The notes beneath the pieces were generated by a model that was given only the letters and a program-made list of their open reading frames with translations, was not told where the DNA came from and did not search any database. This document shows, one piece after another, positions 58,441-64,000 of a stretch of DNA of 64,000 nucleotides (its first letter is position 1; each line of letters starts with the position of its first letter). This DNA is from Kazachstania africana CBS 2517. Its lineage: Eukaryota; Ascomycota; Saccharomycetes; Saccharomycetales; Saccharomycetaceae. The stretch lies in the NCBI RefSeq assembly GCF_000304475.1, contig NC_018944.1, positions 744,001 to 808,000 on the forward strand, in the 5' to 3' direction. The position numbers and the translations under genes are program-made.

Positions 58441-60531
58441 ATGCTCAGATATGCCAGCTCATGGACAAGATGTAAGGGAATTTCCCGTTGCAGGTGGATA
58501 ACCCAAGTAAGTAAAACGAAAGACCGTGATACGATAGAAAACATCGTTCAGACTTCTACTTTTAACGCCCTCTGCGATTCGACCAATCCAGAAATCAAGC
58601 ATTTGGTGGATTCCATCGAGTCTAGCACTGATTACACTATAATACCAAGACTGAAATTGCAATTGAAGAAGTTATACCCCCAGAAATATACAAAAATTAC
58701 TCAGAATCTAATAGATTCTTCAAATTCACGTTCATTCATGCAAATGGTGATGTACCAGTACGTTGGTAGTAAACAGTATGAGAGCTTTTTATCGAATTTG
58801 AGGGCTATTCTCAGTGATTCACGGTTATCGGATTCATCAAAAGGAGGGAAGGTTTACGAGATTATCAAATGTCAACGTACAGTTTTCCCAATTGTGAACC
58901 CCCCTAGGCCATTGGTATTGCCAGATGATGTACATAGGTGGTTTTACGAGCATTTGTCATCGAACGAATTCTTTAAACATTACTATTTCCTTATCTCACA
59001 CGATGTTCATCTTTCGTCCTCAAAATATATCAAGAGAATGACTTCCAAGTTACTACAAGGGTCTGAATTAGAGAGACAGTTAGCAACATTCGAATACTTC
59101 TCAAAATTTGAAAATTCATCAATGTTTAAGAATAAATTTCTTAAACTGCACGATTTCAAAGCAATGATACATTTAATGAATAATGTTATCAAACATAATA
59201 GGAACTCCAAATATATCGAAATTTTTTTGGTTGAAATGATAAAAAAGATTGAAGAAATTAGTTTAAGAAATAAGTATAATGATGTTCATAAAATCACAAC
59301 TTTTATTACATTTCTTAATGAACTACTATTTATAATATCTGAAATTGGCAATTTACAATTATTTAGTTCAGTTTTCAAAATTTTAATTGAATTCATTGAA
59401 TTTAACAAAGAATTGGTACCAAAAGGACGATTGTACCGCTTCCTGCACGTTTCAATCCACAGTTTCTTCAAATTATTAAGAAAACAAAATAATAATAGAA
59501 ATTATCAAGATGCCGTTTTCACTTTGATCTCTGTTACAAATAATTTATCAGTCGTACCAAAGACGTGGAACTTTAAGAAAAGGATAGTTCAAGAAATAAT
59601 GAGTTCTTTGAAATACTTTGAAGATCCAAAAATAATGTGCTTATTTATGATATCTGCAATCAAAAAGCCGGATCCCTTACCATTGCTGAATGATCTGGGA
59701 ATTTATGGGTTCGTGTTCCATAATGACATTAAGCACATTTCAACATCAAACGAATTATTGGACAGGAAATCTGAACAATTAAATAATAAGCTGTTACCGC
59801 AATCCCTTGCTGTGGAATTGGATAATATCTCTGCCATTCTAACAGAGTTATACATAGTTCTTCTGTCAACTTCATGTACTATCCTCAAAGCTAGTAACTT
59901 TGAAAATGTTTTGGTTCGGTTTTATAAAAACTATATTAAATATTTGGAGGCTAATTCTAAAAAGTTTTACTTATGGAAACATGACACAGGAATAATGAAT
60001 GTCTTTATTGATGCCGCACTGTTTAAATTGAATAACTTTCAAATGGCATATAATTTTCTGATAGATTTCTATTCTAAGCCATGTTCCAAGCGTGTCAAAA
60101 TCACTTCAAAGAACTGCCCTTTCTCGACGATAATATACAGTAATAGATTCACGCTAACTGACTTGCAATTGTCAGAACTCTTCACCTTAATGGAAAGAAA
60201 TAATATTCCTCTATCTTTCAAAATTTGTACAGCAATGCTATTAAGAAATAATGAAAAGAATCAAATTCAGGATGCTCACTCTTGGTACAAAAAAATATTA
60301 GCAGCTAATTTTGAAATAAAGCATTTCCAATTAATTCAACTAATCAAAAAGCATAAATGGGAACTTCCAGTTGGCTTTGATTTAAACTTATTTGACACTC
60401 TGGACTCAGTATCAAGCCAAAAATTTGTTCTAGATAAAGAAGATGATTCCCTGATTTTAGATGATGTGATTACTAATAATGATGATGTACATATTACAAA
60501 TTTGATGAAAATGATCCAGAATATTGGCTAA
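58441..60531 (+). CDS. ATP22: Mitochondrial translation activator Atp22
   Basis: 696 residues (S. cerevisiae 684). Atp22 is a mitochondrial inner-membrane-associated protein needed to translate ATP6 mRNA and hence to assemble Fo. The N-terminus is basic and Ser-rich with no acidic residues for about 25 positions (LRYASSWTRCKGISRCRW), a probable presequence. The rest is helical without a recognisable enzyme motif, in keeping with a degenerate repeat protein. Codon use is AT-rich and expression-poor. It is convergent with TRA1, 159 bp apart. Confidence 0.87.
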   Translation: MLRYASSWTRCKGISRCRWITQVSKTKDRDTIENIVQTSTFNALCDSTNPEIKHLVDSIESSTDYTIIPRLKLQLKKLYPQKYTKITQNLIDSSNSRSFMQMVMYQYVGSKQYESFLSNLRAILSDSRLSDSSKGGKVYEIIKCQRTVFPIVNPPRPLVLPDDVHRWFYEHLSSNEFFKHYYFLISHDVHLSSSKYIKRMTSKLLQGSELERQLATFEYFSKFENSSMFKNKFLKLHDFKAMIHLMNNVIKHNRNSKYIEIFLVEMIKKIEEISLRNKYNDVHKITTFITFLNELLFIISEIGNLQLFSSVFKILIEFIEFNKELVPKGRLYRFLHVSIHSFFKLLRKQNNNRNYQDAVFTLISVTNNLSVVPKTWNFKKRIVQEIMSSLKYFEDPKIMCLFMISAIKKPDPLPLLNDLGIYGFVFHNDIKHISTSNELLDRKSEQLNNKLLPQSLAVELDNISAILTELYIVLLSTSCTILKASNFENVLVRFYKNYIKYLEANSKKFYLWKHDTGIMNVFIDAALFKLNNFQMAYNFLIDFYSKPCSKRVKITSKNCPFSTIIYSNRFTLTDLQLSELFTLMERNNIPLSFKICTAMLLRNNEKNQIQDAHSWYKKILAANFEIKHFQLIQLIKKHKWELPVGFDLNLFDTLDSVSSQKFVLDKEDDSLILDDVITNNDDVHITNLMKMIQNIG

Positions 60532-60690
60532 GTTTCGCCTGCTTTATATAAATAAGTATTGAGCTTAAATTCTGTATATACCTCTCAATGATAAAATTAA
60601 TACTGATTAAAGATTACAGAAAGACTCTGAATATAATTTACATATACGTTTATTTAAAAAATTACGGCAAAGCGATAAAAGGTAATAATT

Positions 60691-63600
60691 TTAAAACCAT
60701 GCCATGTAGCTTGAATCTGTAGCAGCTAAGTTTCTTGGATTCACAGCTGAGCTTATACAATCTAGCACGAATTGTGTAGTAACATTTGGTGTTGAGCTTA
60801 GATGGCTTAGTTGGGACACCCTTTTAATAATCAAACCAACATTTGACTTAACCATTTCCGTTAGCTGAGGATTTTCAGTTATTGGTCTATGTAGGTTACT
60901 ATACCACGAGATAATTTCATCACGGATGAATAGAGTCAGATAAGTATTCAACTCATTTTCTGCGTCAATTAATGAACGGGCAAGAGTAAACATGTCAATT
61001 GAGAAAACACCCTCTAGTGCAGAATCACCGATTAATTTCTGTATATTTGGTGTTAATCTGAATGGAACTGGTTCGTTATTATGGAATATTGGTGCATCAG
61101 CTGGCAGGTTGGATATCTCAGCATGTTTCAAGAAAGGTTTCACTCTTTCATAGGGATATCTCGACGGCAACGTGTCTAATGTAAATACATCACCAGATAG
61201 CTTATCAATATGTATTTTGTGGGGAGTTCGGTTATTAATGAGCATCATGTAGGTCATAAATGTAAAGGACGCGTAGTGCGAAGCAAAGTACTTACGAAAT
61301 AACCAAAATTCTTCAAATTCTGTGTAAATTGAGGCAAAGTAGTCCTTCAAAACTGTTGAAGGTAAAAACATCGATTGTATAGAACTCAAAATTTCAACTT
61401 TTACAAGTGTTATGTCAGGTGTTGGTAATGACTTATCATGTGCAATATTCAATTGCTCTGAAAAGAAGTCATGAATTTTGTCAGAATCTATCTTCGCTTT
61501 ATGGCAATATTCATCATAAATCTCATGTAATGTAATAAAAGAGGACTTATCATTCATTATTCTAACCTGCGGTGACAGTGGGACCGCTACAGGGAGAGTG
61601 AACTGTAAATTACGGTTTCTAGTTTGTACATTATTCTGCAATAAAATGTTCAACAGCCTGTAAAACTGGAACATTCTTTCTTCTCTTCTAGAATGTCTTG
61701 CAGCGGGCGATTGAATAGCAAAAGAATGAACGCTACCGTCATGGCCACGTAAATTGATTCTTCTGTAAGAGGTCTGTGTACCGCGAACAAAATTAACAGC
61801 CGGCAAAAATCTAGCTATTTTCACAAAATGCGTATTATTGTCATGATTCAATAGATATTGACCAGGAACTTCTATATCCTCGAATTTTTGGTAATGGAAA
61901 TTACTCAAATTAGGACATACTCTTTCTAAATATTCAATTTGTGGTGCTCTGTCCAGCTTGTTTTCTAATCTTCTACGCCAATAGCGCAGCCTCTTCAAGT
62001 ATGTTTCAAAATCAGGTTTGCTCTCAATAAAGTCGGCATTGAATTTCGGCCTTATATGTGGATCCAATAATGTGTCAGACAGTCTTGCTAAGTTTGTTTC
62101 AGTGTTAGAAGGAAGCGGTGAGTTAGCCCTTGGAAGTGGTAAGCGATTATAATTGAAAGTACCATCGATCAAAAGAACATTTATCAGTCTAAATAAATCT
62201 TCATCTGGCGTACTCTTAAATCTCTCATTGATTTGCGTAACCAGCGATTCTAAAGATAAGGCCAACAGGGGATAAGCCGTCTTTAATATATTACTCAACT
62301 CTTGCAAATGTTCCCATGGTTGCCTTTGGTTATTGGTAGCTTGTGAAACATCAGCAGAATCTCCTTTTTCAGCTAATACAGCCATAGTTCTTCTTTGAAT
62401 GACAGCAAAGTCTTCTCTAGTTGTTCTTAGTTGGAAATGTAAAGCTTGTGGATAACTCTTGGCAATTCTGATCAGTATTTGGCGAACCATGTTGGCCTCT
62501 TTGTGAGACAATGACGTTAATAGTTGTGGAATAAATGTGATCCAATACCAGACCGGTACCTCCCCTCTAAATGAATCAAAAGCATTTGTTAAAGAGCCAG
62601 AAGCATCATCCATGCTGATCAACCAAAGTATACGACATAACAGATTTCTTGTCTTGGCGTTCTTATACAGACCAGCAGCTTGTAAGTAGCAGCTAATGGC
62701 GTTGCTTGCAAAGCTGATATTGTTAGGTTCTTCTAATAAACGATGATCATTGAAGTAACCCCATTGAGCCCACGCCTTTGCAAGGTTCAGATCAATTTGG
62801 ACAGCAGTTGCAAAAGCTTGGTTAGCCTCATCATATGCTTTAAGCTTAGATAAGAACATACCTTTCAGGGTAAAAAACTCTGCCTTTTGTCCAGTACCGA
62901 AATACACTAAATTGGTATTACTAATAACATCTAGACCAGTTGTTAGCTCATTCATATTTTTATAATGGCACTTTGCCTGTTCACGTAATTTAAGGAACGC
63001 TTCTTGAATTTCAATATTAGGCAAAGTGTATATTCTGGCAAGTTGACTGACACAAACATCTGGCATGTTATGTTTTCTTGCTACATGTGCAAACCTATTT
63101 ATTATCCATGCCAATTCATGATATCCTCGGTATGCATGAGTGTTGATGGTATTATTACTGTTATTCTGTTGTAAAGTAGGAATTAACGGCAAGTAAGCGT
63201 TGTTTATCACATTAAAAGTATGTTGCCTCCATGTTACCAGGTCATTCCACAGGTCAATATCATCCCATATATTAGGCAAACGGTCTCTCCAAGCTTGAAA
63301 CACTCGCTTCACTTCTTGAGCCTTTGAATCTATATTTTGAGCAGTAGTAGTATGCAAATTAGCAAAGATGTGGGTGGCCTCCAAAAATTCAAGGTACTGT
63401 TGAAATCCATGTAGCAGCCATTTATGTGCTGGTGTGTATCTTTGTGGGAGCGAAGACCACTTATGTAAACTTAATTGAATACCCTCGTCACATAATCTAC
63501 GAACGTCCTGGTCTCCCTTTCCTGTGTCTGCAAAATTCTGAAGTGCGAGGAAACTTTCAAACATTTGTCTTCTTGGGGTAGGAACGTCCATAACACTTTT

Positions 63601-64000
63601 AACTGATTGTTCTAGTGCTTCCCTATCAGACTTCCAGTCGGCTACTCTCCATCCACATTCTAATAGCAAGTCTGTAAACCCTTCATGTTTTGCTAATTCC
63701 GTCAATATATCCCATTGCTGTAGCTTTTCGGCACAGAGAATCCAGTTATCTTCCCATAAAGCATATTCAGATTCAGAATATGGCAATGCACCACTCCTTG
63801 CTTTGACTTGAGCGACTTCATATAATTGTTGAGCCTTATCCCACAATCCAACTTGTTCGTACGATAAAGCTACACTGGTTTCATTATACTTCGCACGTCT
63901 TCTCCATAAACCATAAAACATATCCTCCTCCTGTAAGTTACGGTAAACTTCCAATAAGGCATCTTGGTTTGTCTCGATTATCTTTGAATTGTCAATTAAG
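60691..64000 (-). CDS. TRA1: Tra1, NuA4/SAGA scaffold pseudokinase (C-terminal part)
   Basis: The last 1100 or so residues of the about 3740-residue Tra1; the frame is open to the right edge, so the 5' part lies outside. Tra1 is the activator-binding subunit shared by the NuA4 and SAGA acetyltransferase complexes. This part covers the end of the FAT domain (helical repeats such as AYDEANQAFATAVQID), the PI3K-like domain (from about 61900 down; RFLPAVNFVRG, RREERMFQFYRLLN) that lacks catalytic Asp-Phe-Gly-type residues, and the FATC tail ending AVNPRNLAATDSSYMAWF. On chr VIII in S. cerevisiae (YHR099W). EAF1, another NuA4 subunit, is 15 kb away. Confidence 0.96.
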   Translation of the reverse strand, partial: LIDNSKIIETNQDALLEVYRNLQEEDMFYGLWRRRAKYNETSVALSYEQVGLWDKAQQLYEVAQVKARSGALPYSESEYALWEDNWILCAEKLQQWDILTELAKHEGFTDLLLECGWRVADWKSDREALEQSVKSVMDVPTPRRQMFESFLALQNFADTGKGDQDVRRLCDEGIQLSLHKWSSLPQRYTPAHKWLLHGFQQYLEFLEATHIFANLHTTTAQNIDSKAQEVKRVFQAWRDRLPNIWDDIDLWNDLVTWRQHTFNVINNAYLPLIPTLQQNNSNNTINTHAYRGYHELAWIINRFAHVARKHNMPDVCVSQLARIYTLPNIEIQEAFLKLREQAKCHYKNMNELTTGLDVISNTNLVYFGTGQKAEFFTLKGMFLSKLKAYDEANQAFATAVQIDLNLAKAWAQWGYFNDHRLLEEPNNISFASNAISCYLQAAGLYKNAKTRNLLCRILWLISMDDASGSLTNAFDSFRGEVPVWYWITFIPQLLTSLSHKEANMVRQILIRIAKSYPQALHFQLRTTREDFAVIQRRTMAVLAEKGDSADVSQATNNQRQPWEHLQELSNILKTAYPLLALSLESLVTQINERFKSTPDEDLFRLINVLLIDGTFNYNRLPLPRANSPLPSNTETNLARLSDTLLDPHIRPKFNADFIESKPDFETYLKRLRYWRRRLENKLDRAPQIEYLERVCPNLSNFHYQKFEDIEVPGQYLLNHDNNTHFVKIARFLPAVNFVRGTQTSYRRINLRGHDGSVHSFAIQSPAARHSRREERMFQFYRLLNILLQNNVQTRNRNLQFTLPVAVPLSPQVRIMNDKSSFITLHEIYDEYCHKAKIDSDKIHDFFSEQLNIAHDKSLPTPDITLVKVEILSSIQSMFLPSTVLKDYFASIYTEFEEFWLFRKYFASHYASFTFMTYMMLINNRTPHKIHIDKLSGDVFTLDTLPSRYPYERVKPFLKHAEISNLPADAPIFHNNEPVPFRLTPNIQKLIGDSALEGVFSIDMFTLARSLIDAENELNTYLTLFIRDEIISWYSNLHRPITENPQLTEMVKSNVGLIIKRVSQLSHLSSTPNVTTQFVLDCISSAVNPRNLAATDSSYMAWF

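Overview
This is a 64-kb stretch of a budding-yeast nuclear chromosome (family Saccharomycetaceae). The evidence is compact, AT-rich, mostly intronless genes on both strands; yeast splice signals (GTATGT donors, TACTAAC-type branch sites) in the few spliced genes; and proteins that match Saccharomyces cerevisiae proteins gene for gene. About forty genes are called. There is no tRNA or rRNA gene, transposon, CRISPR array or centromere that I can see.

Layout. 1-19000: COI1, YRA1, ARO10, SDH6, RGA2, LSM6, ATP17, ARH1, a WIP1-like ORF, PHO92, FRQ1, CTS2, DXO1 and XRS2, which is the S. cerevisiae chromosome IV block YDR381 to YDR369 read backwards. 18500-22000: a decayed profilin-like fragment and two tandem aldo-keto reductases (GCY1/YPR1). 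22000-33800: YHR112C-like enzyme, ESC2, SEM1, RPT5, CDC40, ESF1, RIO1 and KEI1, a segment inverted relative to the order inferred for the ancestor. 33800-37400: a long intergenic region and a GPI-anchored yapsin-type protease with a 75-bp tandem repeat upstream. 38000-64000: TFC6, UBA4, BCP1, EAF1, GGA, CNL1, SPC110, TRP4, TRR1, YPQ2, SBE2, ATP22 and the 3' part of TRA1.

Genes that in S. cerevisiae lie on chromosome IV are interleaved here with genes that lie on its whole-genome-duplication sister regions (chr VIII: TRA1, UBA4, YHR112C; chr XV: RPT5, RIO1, GCY1). Many other sister genes are missing, as are BCS1 and VPS74. This fits a post-duplication yeast that resolved its duplicate pairs differently from Saccharomyces. 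The species cannot be named from this window.

Most genes are housekeeping: mRNA export and splicing, proteasome, ribosome biogenesis, mitochondrial respiration, chromatin (NuA4/SAGA), spindle pole, tryptophan synthesis, thioredoxin. Several promoters carry the expected control sites: PAC plus RRPE before ESF1, RIO1 and BCP1; PACE before RPT5; Gcn4 before TRP4; Yap1 before TRR1. I found no convincing new multi-gene system. The most unusual items are the inversion, the profilin relic, the repeat that carries the stop codons of SDH6 and RGA2, the missing presequence of ARH1, and the yapsin upstream region.
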